The notes: a model not told the origin generated them from the letters alone. Numbered from the stretch's first letter, positions 8,979-17,874 are shown. The stretch is 64,000 nt of DNA from Elioraea rosea (GCF_007644105.1 NZ_VFAC01000003.1:62001-126000); one strand, 5' to 3'. Program-made: numbers and translations.

Positions 8979-9820
8979 TGGCGGAAGCCCGGCTCACCAA
9001 CGCCCCCGGCCTCGCGGAGCGCGCGCGCCGCATCCGCCTGCACGCGCTGAGGATGGGCGAGGTGCAGGGGCAGGGCTATATCGCCCAGGCGCTCGGCATC
9101 GCCGACGTGCTCTCGGTGGCCTATTTCCACGCCATGAGGTACCGGGCGGAAGAGCCGTCCTGGGAGGGGCGTGACCGGTTCCTTCTGTCGATCGGGCACT
9201 ACGCGATCGCTCTCTATGCCGCGCTTGCAGAAGCGGGGATCATCCCTCTCTCCGAACTCGAGACCTATGGCGGGGATGACAGCCGCCTGCCCATGTCCGG
9301 CATGGCGGCCTGCACGCCGGGGATGGAGATCACGGGCGGCTCGCTCGGCCAGGGGCTGACAGTGGCCATAGGCATGGGGCTTGGCCTGAAGCGCAAGGGG
9401 TCCGCCGCCAGCGTCTACACGCTTCTGTCCGATGGCGAACTCAACGAGGGTGCGACGTGGGAGGCCGCGATGTCGGCCACCCATTGGAAGCTCGACAACC
9501 TCATCGCACTCGTCGACGTGAACCAGATGCAGGCTGATGGCCGTTCCTCCTCCGTGCTCGGCTTCGAGCCGCTCGAGGAGAAGTGGCGGGCCTTCGGCTG
9601 GCATGCGCAGCGTGTCGACGGCAACGACATCCCGAGCCTCGTCGCGGCCTTCGATGCTGCGCGTGCGGCCACAGTGCCTGGCCCCCGGGTGATCATCTGC
9701 GACACGCGGATGGCGCGCGGCGTGCCGTTCCTCGAGGCGCGGGAGAAGAGTCACTTCCTCCGCGTCGAGCCGCATGAATGGGCCGAGGCCATCGCGATCG
9801 TGGAAGGAGCGCGGGCATGA
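8978..9820 (+). CDS. Transketolase, N-terminal (ThDP-binding) subunit
   Basis: 280-residue N-terminal half of a split transketolase. It carries the ThDP diphosphate-binding domain: DRFLLSIGHYAIALYAAL, the GGSLGQGLTVAIGMGL motif, and LLSDGELNEGATWEAA followed by ALVDVNQMQADG, the GDG...N ThDP/Mg motif in a variant form (SDGE). It is half the length of a normal transketolase and needs the next gene for the pyrimidine-binding and C-terminal domains. Start and stop overlap both neighbours (TGATG with the SDR, ATGA with the C subunit), so equal expression is expected. Such split pairs often sit in catabolic operons with dehydrogenases and transporters, as here. Confidence 0.92.
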   Translation: MAEARLTNAPGLAERARRIRLHALRMGEVQGQGYIAQALGIADVLSVAYFHAMRYRAEEPSWEGRDRFLLSIGHYAIALYAALAEAGIIPLSELETYGGDDSRLPMSGMAACTPGMEITGGSLGQGLTVAIGMGLGLKRKGSAASVYTLLSDGELNEGATWEAAMSATHWKLDNLIALVDVNQMQADGRSSSVLGFEPLEEKWRAFGWHAQRVDGNDIPSLVAAFDAARAATVPGPRVIICDTRMARGVPFLEAREKSHFLRVEPHEWAEAIAIVEGARA

Positions 9821-10809
9821 GCGTCGCGGCCCGGAAACGGCTCACGACCTCGGCCATGATCGCCTCCCTCGCGTCCGAGGGGCAGAGGACCGAGGCTGCG
9901 CCGTTCGGCGAAGCGCTCTGCCGCCTCGCGGAGGCCGACCCGCGCATCGTCGGCATGACGGCGGATCTCGCCAAGTACACCGACCTGCATGTCTTCGCCG
10001 CCCGCTTTCCTGACCGCTTCTACCAGATGGGCATGGCGGAGCAGCTGCTGATGGGCGCGGCCGCCGGAATGGCGCGCGAGGGGTTCATGCCCTTCGCCAC
10101 TACTTATGCGGTGTTCGCCTCCCGCCGCGCCTATGACTTCATCTGCATGGCCATCGCGGAGGAGTCTTTGCCGGTGCGGATCGTCTGCGCCCTGCCAGGG
10201 CTGACGACGGGGTACGGGCCGAGCCACCAGGCGACGGATGATCTCGCCATCTTCCGCGGCATGCCGGGGATGACGATCATCGACCCGTGCGATGCGCTCG
10301 ACATCGCCGAAGCCGTGCCCGCGATCGCCGCGCACCCGGGCCCCGTCTACATGCGGCTCCTGCGCGGCAACGTGCCGCTGGTGCTCGACGAATACGGGTA
10401 CCGCTTCCGCCTCGGCCGCGCCGCGCTGCTGCGTGACGGCGCCGAAGTGCTCATCATCTCCTCCGGCATCATGACGATGCGCGCGCTCGAGGCGGCGAAG
10501 CTGCTGGCTGAGGACCGCGTCTCGGCGGCGGTGCTGCACAGCCCGACGATCAAGCCGCTCGATGCCGAGACGATCCTGGCCGAGGCTGGGCGTCCTGGGC
10601 GCCTCGTGGTCGTGGCTGAGAACCACAGTGAGGTGGGCGGCCTGGGCGAGGCTGTCGCGGCGACGCTTCTGCGCGCGGGCCTGGCCCCCCGGTTCCGGCA
10701 GATCGCGCTGCCCGACAGGTTCCTCGATGCCGGCGCGCTGCCGACATTGCATGACCGCTACGGCATCTCGGCCGAGGCCGTGGCGCGACGCATCAGGGAG
10801 TGGCTCTGA
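9817..10809 (+). CDS. Transketolase, C-terminal (pyrimidine-binding) subunit
   Basis: C-terminal half of the split transketolase, about 330 residues from MSVAARKRLTTSAM. The ATG at 9817 has GGAAGGAG upstream and overlaps the previous stop. The pyrimidine domain includes QMGMAEQLLMGAAAGMA, which holds the glutamate that activates ThDP, and FATTYAVFASRRAYDFI. The GLTTGYGPSHQATDDLAIFRGMP block is typical of the family. The C-terminal domain has VVVAENHSEVGGLGEAVAATL. It pairs with the preceding subunit and ends 101 bases before the TRAP transporter genes. Confidence 0.92.
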   Translation: MSVAARKRLTTSAMIASLASEGQRTEAAPFGEALCRLAEADPRIVGMTADLAKYTDLHVFAARFPDRFYQMGMAEQLLMGAAAGMAREGFMPFATTYAVFASRRAYDFICMAIAEESLPVRIVCALPGLTTGYGPSHQATDDLAIFRGMPGMTIIDPCDALDIAEAVPAIAAHPGPVYMRLLRGNVPLVLDEYGYRFRLGRAALLRDGAEVLIISSGIMTMRALEAAKLLAEDRVSAAVLHSPTIKPLDAETILAEAGRPGRLVVVAENHSEVGGLGEAVAATLLRAGLAPRFRQIALPDRFLDAGALPTLHDRYGISAEAVARRIREWL

Positions 10810-10841
10810 TCGGGGAACGGATCGACCGATGCCGCGCCGGG

Positions 10842-10876
10842 ACGGGCGGCTGACACTGCGGGCGGAAGCCGCCCGT
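10842..10876 (+). promoter_or_regulatory. Overlapping alternative hairpins before dctP
   Basis: GCCGCCCGT (10868-10876) can pair perfectly with ACGGGCGGC (10842-10850). Its CCGCCCG part (10869-10875) can instead pair with the nearer CGGGCGG (10859-10865) across an AAG loop. The two structures exclude each other. They lie in the 101-base gap between the transketolase C subunit and dctP, without a T-run, so this may be an RNA stabiliser or attenuator setting transporter levels. Confidence 0.4.
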
Positions 10877-10910
10877 ACAATGGAACCATAATAGGGAAGG
10901 AACGAACATC

Positions 10911-11912
10911 ATGACCAACTGGATGAAGGCCACACGACGCGGCGCCCTGCTTGGTGCCGGCGCGCTGCTCGCAGCTCCCTCCATCGCGCGCGGGCAGGGG
11001 CAAATACGTCTCACGCTTGGCCACAATGCAGCGCGCGGCAATCCTCGCTGGGTCGCGGCCGATCATTTCGCGGAACTCGTTAAGACGCGGACCAACGGCC
11101 GCATCGAGATCCGCGTGGCAGGGGCTGCGCAGCTCGGCGATGACCTTGCGATGCTGACCGCGCTTCGCACCGGCACCCTGGACATGTCGGTCAACAGCCA
11201 GGGGCCTGCCTCGTCGCTTGTGCCGGAGATGGCAGCACTCGGCCTTCCCTTCCTGTTCGCGACCAACGCGCAGGCCTATCGCCTGGTCGACGGTGCGGTG
11301 GGGCAGAACCTCGCCCGCCGGTTCGAACCGCTCGGCCTCCTTCTCGTCAGCTACTGGGACAACGGCATTCGCCACATCACCAACAGCCGCCGGCCGATCA
11401 CCACGCCGGACGATCTGCGCGGCCTCAAGATCCGCACGCCTGCGGACCCGGCGACGATCGACACATTCCAGGCACTTGGCGCGGCCACGCAACAGATCAA
11501 CTTCTCCGAGCTCTACGTGGCGCTGCAGCAGGGCGTCGTCGATGGGCAGGAGAACCCGCTCGCCAACATCCACTCCTCGAAGCTCTTCGAGGTGAACAAG
11601 TACATCTCGCTCTCCGCGCACAAGTGGGAGAGCACGCCTGTTCTCGTCAGCCGCATTGCGCGCGGGCGGCTCAACGATGCCGACTGGCGCACCATGCTCG
11701 ACGCGATGAAGGAAGCGGAGGCGATGAACCGCCGCATCATGGTCGAGAGCGACACGACGCTCCTCGCCGAGTTCAAGGGCAACGCCAATGTCGCGGTGAA
11801 CGAGGTCAACCAGGACGCTTTCCGTACCGCTACGGCCGGCGTTCTCGATGCGTGGGAGAAGCGTCCCTTCGGCGAATTCGTGCGCGAGGTGCGCCGGGCT
11901 GCCACGGCCTGA
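10911..11912 (+). CDS. TRAP transporter substrate-binding protein (DctP family)
   Basis: Periplasmic solute receptor of a tripartite ATP-independent transporter, 333 residues. The N-terminus (KATRRGALLGAGALLAAPSIARGQG) is an export signal with a twin-arginine pair. The mature part has the DctP pattern: ITLGHN-like opening, GAAQLGDDLAMLTALRTGTLDM, LKIRTPADP with the substrate-clamping arginine, INFSELYVALQQGVVDGQENPLANI, and SAHKWESTPVL. The ATG is preceded by GGGAAGGAACG. It precedes dctQ and dctM. Since it follows a SDR and transketolase, the ligand may be a polyol, sugar acid or similar rather than a C4-dicarboxylate, but the sequence alone does not tell. Confidence 0.92.
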   Translation: MTNWMKATRRGALLGAGALLAAPSIARGQGQIRLTLGHNAARGNPRWVAADHFAELVKTRTNGRIEIRVAGAAQLGDDLAMLTALRTGTLDMSVNSQGPASSLVPEMAALGLPFLFATNAQAYRLVDGAVGQNLARRFEPLGLLLVSYWDNGIRHITNSRRPITTPDDLRGLKIRTPADPATIDTFQALGAATQQINFSELYVALQQGVVDGQENPLANIHSSKLFEVNKYISLSAHKWESTPVLVSRIARGRLNDADWRTMLDAMKEAEAMNRRIMVESDTTLLAEFKGNANVAVNEVNQDAFRTATAGVLDAWEKRPFGEFVREVRRAATA

Positions 11913-11935
11913 GGCAGCGCGCCGGGAAGGGCGCG

Positions 11936-12469
11936 GTGAAGGCCATCCTGCTCGGCGGGGCGGCGGCGATCGATCGCGCCGTCGCCCTTCTCTGCCGCGT
12001 CATCGTCGCAGCGACGGGGCTCGTGCTGCTCGCGGTGCTCGCGGCGAACGTGATCGCGCGCTACGCCCTCGGCATGGGCGGCTTCGCCTGGGCGCAGGAG
12101 ATCCCCGAGCAGATCTTCCCCTGGTTCATTGCGGCCGGTGTGGTGCTTGCCGCGCAGGCAGGCGCGCATATCGCGGTCGACATCCTGCCGCGCCAGTTGC
12201 CGGAGCGTGGCAGGCAGGTGCTGATCGTCATCGTCAATGCCATGGTCGTCGCGGCCTATGCATGGCTCGCGCTGCTCGCGCTCGAGGTGGCCGAGATCGC
12301 GAGGCTGCAGCAGAGCACGATCCTGCGCATCCCCGGCAGCTACGGCTACTGGGCGATGTCCATGCTCGCGGGGCTGACCGCCGTGTCGGCGGCGACCATC
12401 GCGCTCAGGGTCACGCTGCTCGGCCCGGGCGCGGCGCCTGAGGCAGCGCGGGAGGACAGTGTGACATGA
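11936..12469 (+). CDS. TRAP transporter small permease (DctQ family)
   Basis: Small membrane subunit of the TRAP carrier, about 177 residues with four predicted transmembrane helices: VIVAATGLVLLAVLAANVIA, the IFPWFIAAGVVLAAQ region, VLIVIVNAMVVAAYAWLALLAL, and the YWAMSMLAGLTAVSAATIAL stretch. The FAWAQEIPEQIFPWFIAAG block is the DctQ signature. A GTG at 11936 is the best start because GGGAAGGG lies just upstream and the reading upstream overlaps dctP without homology. Gaps to dctP and dctM are 23 and 28 bases. Confidence 0.88.
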   Translation: MKAILLGGAAAIDRAVALLCRVIVAATGLVLLAVLAANVIARYALGMGGFAWAQEIPEQIFPWFIAAGVVLAAQAGAHIAVDILPRQLPERGRQVLIVIVNAMVVAAYAWLALLALEVAEIARLQQSTILRIPGSYGYWAMSMLAGLTAVSAATIALRVTLLGPGAAPEAAREDSVT

Positions 12470-12497
12470 GCGCGCGCTCGGCCGTGAGGAGCGTGCG

Positions 12498-13760
12498 ATG
12501 AGCCTCGTCCTAACCGTCGTCTTCTTCGGGTTGCTGGTTCTCTCCGTTCCGGTGGCGCACACGCTGATGATCGCCTCGGGAGCGGCGTTATGGTCCGACG
12601 GCGCGCTGCCGCTGCTTGTCGTCGTGCAGCAGATGTTCGCGCAGACGCAGTCCTTCCCGCTGCTTGCCTTGCCGTTCTTCATCCTCGCGGGCGAGCTGAT
12701 GATGACGGGGCGGCTGGGGCAGGGGTTGATCGGCTTCGCCTCCGCGACGGTCGGCCACTACAGAGGCGGGCTTGCGAGCACGACCGTCGTCGGCTCCGTC
12801 GTATTCGGCGGCGTCTCGGGGTCGGCAGTGTCCGATGCGTCGGCGCTCGGCTCCGTGCTGATTCCCTGGCAGAAGCGCGAGGGGTATCCGGCCGGCTTCG
12901 CGGCGGCCAACAATGCCGCGGCCGCGACGATCGCGATTCTCATCCCGCCCTCCATCCCGATGATTCTCTATGCGCTCGTGAGCAATGTCTCGGTGGGAGC
13001 GCTGTTCCTTGCGGGCGTATTGCCAGGGCTGATGCTCGCGGCCGGGTTCCTGCTCGTGTGCAATCTCTCCGCGCGGCTCAGGGGCTTTCCTGTGACGCAC
13101 AGCAGGATCGCCCGGGGTGAGCTTGGCAGGCTGGCGCTTGCCGCCATGCCGGCCATCGCGATGCCAATTCTCATCCTTGCCTGCCTTCGGTTCGGCGTCG
13201 CCACGCCGACGGAGGTGTCGGTGATGGCGGTTCTCTACGCACTCGCTGTCGCCTGGCTCATCTATCGCGACATGACCGTAGGTCGGTTTCTCTCCGCGCT
13301 GGTCAACGCGGGGCGGGCAACAGGGGTGGTGATGCTCGTGATCATGGCGAGCGCCGCCGTCGGCTGGATCATGACCTTCGTGCAGGCGCCGCAGGCCTTC
13401 GCCACATGGGCCACCGCAACGTTGCAGGAGCCTTGGCTGATCCTGCTGGCAATGAACGGGATCATGATCGTGGCTGGGATGTTCATCGACTTGCCGGCGG
13501 CGATCCTTCTGCTCGGGCCGATCTTCGTGCCGCTTGCGCAATCGATCGGGCTCGACCTCGTTCAGCTCGGCGTCATCATGGTGCTCAATCTCGCTATCGG
13601 GCTGTACACGCCGCCCGTGGGCACGACGCTGTTCATCTCGACGACGATCGCGCGTGTGCCCATCCTGCGCGCTTCGATCGAGCTGCTGCCGTACTATGCC
13701 GTCGGGTTCACGGTGCTGATGCTCTTCAGTTTCGTCCCGGTCCTGACGATCCGATACTGA
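12498..13760 (+). CDS. TRAP transporter large permease (DctM family)
   Basis: Large membrane subunit of the TRAP carrier, 420 residues with about twelve hydrophobic segments. It is a Na+- or H+-driven symporter of the ion-transporter superfamily. Conserved pieces include LLALPFFILAGELMMTG, VFGGVSGSAVSDASALGSVLIP, NNAAAATIAILIPPSIPMILYALVS and LNLAIGLYTPPVGTTLFI, all family hallmarks. The start has GAGGAG upstream. It closes the operon that begins with the SDR at 8229. The following 249 bases (13761-14009) show no gene I can support. Confidence 0.94.
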   Translation: MSLVLTVVFFGLLVLSVPVAHTLMIASGAALWSDGALPLLVVVQQMFAQTQSFPLLALPFFILAGELMMTGRLGQGLIGFASATVGHYRGGLASTTVVGSVVFGGVSGSAVSDASALGSVLIPWQKREGYPAGFAAANNAAAATIAILIPPSIPMILYALVSNVSVGALFLAGVLPGLMLAAGFLLVCNLSARLRGFPVTHSRIARGELGRLALAAMPAIAMPILILACLRFGVATPTEVSVMAVLYALAVAWLIYRDMTVGRFLSALVNAGRATGVVMLVIMASAAVGWIMTFVQAPQAFATWATATLQEPWLILLAMNGIMIVAGMFIDLPAAILLLGPIFVPLAQSIGLDLVQLGVIMVLNLAIGLYTPPVGTTLFISTTIARVPILRASIELLPYYAVGFTVLMLFSFVPVLTIRY

Positions 13761-14009
13761 GCCGCACCACGGCATGCGATTCGGGGCAGTTCCCGGCGCG
13801 CTCGAGACGGCACGTTCGCCGCCGGCGAACACAACAGTCGCGATGGCGAAGGCGTCACGATCCGCGCGGAACCGCCCACGGACGTGGCGATGGTCCGGAG
13901 CGCCTCCATCCTGGACCGGCAATGCAGCGAACAACCCGGTGGCGTCGGTCCCGTTACGCGGCCATTTATCGCGGTGCGCCCACAGGCCCGTCGGGATGGA
14001 TCGACATAC

Positions 14010-14929
14010 TCACCGCGCGGCGGCACTCATGGGCGCCGAGCGCAACGTGTCGGCGAGGAAGGCAATGACCGTATCGACCGCAAACGCCGCCCCGCCCGTC
14101 ACCTCCTCGTCGACCGGCCGGCCGCCGCCCACATCCTCTGGCATCACGACGTGCCGTACCTCGGCCGCGGCAGCGAGGGTCCTCGCCAGCGCTGCGCAGC
14201 TTGCGTGCGTTTTGGCAGGATCGTGGCCGCAGGAGCATGTGTCCACCCGGCGCCGCAGCGGGCAGGGATGGCGCGCCACCCTCCCTGCTCGGCGCCACAC
14301 CCTGCGCATCTGGCAGGAGGCGCGCGAAGGACGGCCGGCGCAGTGTCTCACACCCAGGATAGAGCAGGGCGCGCGCTGCCAATGGCGTACGGCCGTTGCA
14401 GCCGGCTGACCAGCAGAACAGCACGCGCGCCGGCGCCGAAGCCCACCACGCCGATGGCGCGCGGGTCTACCTCTCCGGCCAAGGCCAGCGCGTCGGCCGC
14501 TTCTGTCACCAGCATGGCAGCATCGAGGTCGTCCACGATCGGCAAGGCCGCGACGCCGTTGGTCACTTGCGGGAACGGCTCGATCTCCAACACGGTGATG
14601 CCGAGCGCCAGAAGCTTGTCGACATAGAGCAGGGCGCGAAAGTTGTGCCCGCGCATGTCGTGCACAACCACCACCGCCGGCAGCCCTGCCGTGTCGACGG
14701 GCATTGGCACGCTGAGCACGCCGTGGCCCCCATTTCCGAGCGCCAGCAGCGTGATCGCCGCATCCTGCTGTCCCGCGCGTGCGGGAATAGACCCCGCGTC
14801 AAAGCAGAGGAGCGCAGCCGCGGCAGCGCAACAGACGGCCCGGAGCGCGGAAGCGACTGTGGCCCGTGATTGAGCGCGCACGGGCTCGACTTCGATGAGG
14901 TCAGCGTCGCGCGATCCTCCCTGGAGCAT
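14010..14929 (-). pseudogene. Frameshifted dienelactone-hydrolase-like alpha/beta hydrolase
   Basis: A secreted alpha/beta-hydrolase reading is spread over three frames. The first part (about 14929 down to 14350) has a signal-like stretch ALRAVCCAAAAALLCF, then VVVVHDMRGHNFRALLYVDKLLALG and VGFGAGARAVLLVSRL. It then hits a stop. The expected continuation, ARALLYPGCETLRRPSFARLL, is in a second frame near 14390-14300. The end, AKTHASCAALARTLAAAAEVRHVVMPED to DTVIAFLADTLR, is in a third frame down to 14010. The nucleophile motif reads GFGAG, so the catalytic Ser/Cys is also lost. The region matches dienelactone-hydrolase-family proteins, so I call it a decayed gene with at least two frameshifts. 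The 5' end is uncertain. Confidence 0.6.
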
Positions 14930-15155
14930 ATCTTGATGGTCGGAGTTGGGCGTTGCTGCTGCTGTGGGCATGAAACGAAGCAGACAACCTCCTGGAATGC
15001 CCTGTCCCGAAGCGCTCCCGAAGTGCCGCCGATGATCTCTGCACATTTGGGTGAATGCAGGAATGGGTTCGGACGTTGGCAAGCTTCAGGGCAGGCCGTA
15101 AAACGCAACGACGGATAACTGGTTGGCGTTATCCGCCCCGGATTGACCCTTCGCG

Positions 15156-15580
15156 ATGCCGACCGGTGGTCGCGCAAGAGAACATATGGACCAGCATGCG
15201 CTGGTATCTGGCGATCCGGAGCTGGCGGGCCGGCATCTCGACGCGCTGGACGAGCGGATCGCCAGGCCGATGGACTCACCGCTCATCAGCGCGGCCAGAA
15301 CTTGCGTCCTTCTGTTCACGAGGCGCTTCGCCGACGCCGTGGTGGCATCCCGAACGGCGTTGATCCGCGGGCCCGGCCTGCCGCTCTCCCGGATCTTCTC
15401 GATCGCCGCGCTTGGGCATGCCGGTGCACGCGAGGAAGCGTCGCACGACGTCGCCGCCCTGCTGCGGATCTAACCACACCGCACCATTCGCGTGACCGAC
15501 CACGCCATCCACTTCCACGATGCGGCGATGCGGACCCTGCTGCCCGACGGGCTGTGGCGGGCAGGCGTGCCGGAGTGGGG
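15156..15580 (+). pseudogene. Remnant of a TPR/adenylate-cyclase-type protein C-terminus
   Basis: A short open frame at 15156-15473 contains RRFADAVVASRTALIRGPGLPL and IAALGHAGAREEASHDVAALLRI. This resembles the last tetratricopeptide repeats of cyclase-TPR regulators. It stops, and in another frame FHDAAMRTLLPDGLWRAGVPEW (about 15513-15580) matches the usual end of that family, which closes with a pattern like LLEGLRRAGLPE. No cyclase domain is found upstream. I read it as a truncated, frameshifted relic. The next 350 bases, to the tRNA, hold nothing I can support. Confidence 0.42.
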
Positions 15581-15931
15581 ACATCTGGAGCTGCACCCGG
15601 ATGGTTCCGGACGAGGGCTGCGCCCTGAACTCCTGTCGGTCATGAGGGGCGGAGCGATGCCGGTCCTGACTTGACGGCACGCTTGCCGCATGGCCCGAGG
15701 GAGGCTCGGATTTGCTCGGACAAACCTGTCCGCCGTCGGCGCGACGTTGCGGTGGCCGCCTTACGACCCGGCATTCATGGAGCACGAGTTCTCTCAGCAT
15801 TGAGGCGCGATCTGCCGTCTTGGTGACCCTTCGCACGTGGCCAGAGAGTGGACGGGGCGGATGAGGTCACCGCTTGCCGGCTGGTTCAAACGACCGCCCG
15901 ATGGCTCCAGTCCGGCAGCCCTGAGCCTGCG

Positions 15932-16021
15932 TGGCGGAGGGGGTGGGATTCGAACCCACGGTACCGTTGCCGGTACTCCGGTTTTCGAGACCGGCCCAAT
16001 CGACCACTCTGGCACCCCTCC
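15932..16021 (-). tRNA. tRNA-Ser (anticodon CGA)
   Basis: Read on the minus strand the gene starts GGAGGGGTGCCAGAGTGG and has a long variable arm typical of serine tRNAs. The anticodon loop is CTCGAAA, giving CGA, which reads UCG. The T-arm GGGTTCGAATCCC is perfect. The acceptor GGAGGGG pairs with CCCCTCC, with discriminator G and an encoded CCA at 15932-15934. Confidence 0.96.
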
Positions 16022-16090
16022 GGTCGGGCCGCGTCCTACACGAGCCAGCGGGCCCGTGCAACGCCGGCCGCCACAGGACTTACCCCCACG

Positions 16091-16738
16091 TCAGGCAATC
16101 CGCCGGGGGTCGCCCCCTCGCAGCGTCCTGAGCTCGTCGAGCGCGCCGATCACGTCCTTCTTGTAATGCTCGCGCATGCCGCAGGCCCGCACCGCCTCCT
16201 CGGCCAGGTGCAACCGGTCGAACTCCTTGGCGGGGAGCTTCCCGGCAGCGTGGGTCGCGTAGTCCTCGTCGCTCGCGCCAGGCGCGCCGGCGATGTGGGC
16301 GAGCTCGTGCAGCAGCGTCGCCGTCAGGAACGCTGCACTCCTCAGCGCCGTGATGTGCACGCCGATCTCGGCGAAGCTCGTCTTCGGGTATTGGCCGACG
16401 ACCTGCGCGTAGGTCACGCCCTTGTCCGTCTCGGGCCAGCTTCCCTGCTCGCCCTCCGGCCCGAAGGCGAAGAAATAGAATCGCCAGCCGCCGATGATGT
16501 CGGCAAGCCCCATCCCCTTGCCGAGCAGGCGGAAATGGGCGTTGCAGCGCTTGCGCGCCGCGCAGCGCGCGAGCTCATCGAACGTCGTGGCGAACAGGTC
16601 CTTCACCGCGAGCGGTGCGGCGCCGCCGCCGAACCGCGCCGGCACGGAGACCGTCGTTGGGAAGCGATACGAGCGGTAGGAGGAATAGCTCGGCGGCATC
16701 CGCTCGCTGCCGAGGCCGTAGAGCTCGTAGGTCGCCAT
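16091..16738 (-). CDS. Putative zinc metallopeptidase, aspzincin (M35)-like
   Basis: Protein of about 215 residues with a clear zinc-peptidase motif, TLLHELAHIAGAPGASDEDYA, in the C-terminal third. HELAH gives the two histidine ligands and the catalytic glutamate. The GASDEDYA that follows resembles the GT-x-x-D-x-x-Y segment that supplies the aspartate ligand in aspzincins (M35, deuterolysin/Lys-specific endopeptidases). No signal peptide is evident from the start at 16738, which has AGGGGAC upstream. A longer in-frame version reaching 16912 has no support. It sits between tRNA-Ser and an orphan TctC gene. Substrate and location are unknown. Confidence 0.62.
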   Translation of the reverse strand: MATYELYGLGSERMPPSYSSYRSYRFPTTVSVPARFGGGAAPLAVKDLFATTFDELARCAARKRCNAHFRLLGKGMGLADIIGGWRFYFFAFGPEGEQGSWPETDKGVTYAQVVGQYPKTSFAEIGVHITALRSAAFLTATLLHELAHIAGAPGASDEDYATHAAGKLPAKEFDRLHLAEEAVRACGMREHYKKDVIGALDELRTLRGGDPRRIA

Positions 16739-16899
16739 CCGTCCGTCCCCTGGTGTCGCGGCACCGAGGCTAGCAGTCGTATCCGGCTTGAAAAGCCACG
16801 CGCCCGCATGCAAGCCCGGCCGGTTGCGGGCGGCGGCGGGTGCCGCCATCCTGCAGCCACAGGGCGGGGACCATGCCCCGCCGAAGGGGAGGACACCGC

Positions 16900-17874
16900 A
16901 TGACGATTTCACGCCGAACGCTTCTGTCCGCCGCCGCGTCGCTGCCGGTCGCCGCCGCGGCCTCGGCGCAGGACGCCTGGCCGAGCCGCCCGGTGCGCTT
17001 CATCGTGCCCTTCCCTCCCGGGGGGTCGACCGACGTGCTCTCGCGCGTCATCGCCGAACGCCTCGGTGGCGAGCTCGGCCAGCCGGTGGTGGTGGAAAAC
17101 CGGGCGGGCGCCGCGGGCAACGTGGGCGTCGATGCGGTCGCCAAGGCGCGGCCGGATGGCTACACGATTGGCATCTCCACGATCGGCCCGCTCGCGACGC
17201 ATGTCTCGCTCTACCGCCAGCTTCCCTTCAACCCGGAGACCGATTTCACACTGCTGGCCGATCTCTACGAGATCACCAACGTCTTCGTTGTGAACCCCTC
17301 GACGCCGATCCGCACGGTCGCCGATTTCATCGCCGCGGCGAAGGCCCGGCCCGGGCAGAAGACGTTCGGCACGCCAGGCAACGGCACGACGGGGCATCTC
17401 TCGACGGAATACTTCGCGCGCCGCGTCGGCATCGAGCTCACCCACGTGCCGTACCGCACGGGCGCGACGGCCGTGCAGGACCTGATCGCCGGGCGCATCG
17501 ACATGATGTTCGACAACCTGCCGACCATCATCGGCCAGATCCAGGGCGGGCAGATCCGCCCCATCGGCGTCTCGACGGCGCAGCGCTGGCCTGGCCTTCC
17601 CGACGTGCCGACGCTGATCGAGCAGGGCGTCGCCGATTTCGACGTCACCTCCTGGTCCGGCCTGATCGGACCGAAGGATCTTCCGGCGCCGATCGCGCAG
17701 AAGATCACCGCCGCGATGCTGAAGATCGGGGCCGACCCGGCCTTCCAGGCACGGTTCGTCGAAATGGGCGCGCGCGCGACGGTCGGGCCCCCTGAGCAGT
17801 TGAAGAAGCGCATCGATGTCGAGGTGCCGCGCTGGGCGGAGGTGGTGCGCGCTTCCGGCGCCCGCATCGACTGA
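16900..17874 (+). CDS. Bug/TctC-family tripartite tricarboxylate receptor (orphan)
   Basis: Periplasmic solute receptor of about 324 residues. The signal begins MTISRRTLLSAAASLPVAAA with SRR, hinting at Tat export, and is cleaved near ASAQDAWPSRPV. The mature start, WPSRPVRFIVPFPPGGSTDVLSR, is the Bug signature that binds carboxylates through ordered water. Later motifs are VVENRAGAAGNVG, ARPDGYTIG, GTPGNGTTGHLS and DVPTLIEQG. Start chosen for AAGGGGAGG upstream. No TctA/TctB genes adjoin it, so it must serve a carrier elsewhere or a sensing role; such orphan receptors are common in this lineage. Confidence 0.93.
   Translation: MTISRRTLLSAAASLPVAAAASAQDAWPSRPVRFIVPFPPGGSTDVLSRVIAERLGGELGQPVVVENRAGAAGNVGVDAVAKARPDGYTIGISTIGPLATHVSLYRQLPFNPETDFTLLADLYEITNVFVVNPSTPIRTVADFIAAAKARPGQKTFGTPGNGTTGHLSTEYFARRVGIELTHVPYRTGATAVQDLIAGRIDMMFDNLPTIIGQIQGGQIRPIGVSTAQRWPGLPDVPTLIEQGVADFDVTSWSGLIGPKDLPAPIAQKITAAMLKIGADPAFQARFVEMGARATVGPPEQLKKRIDVEVPRWAEVVRASGARID

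Noticed and set aside
13774-14409. Plus-strand open frame after dctM
   Set aside because: It overlaps the decayed hydrolase on the other strand and has shadow composition with no family match.
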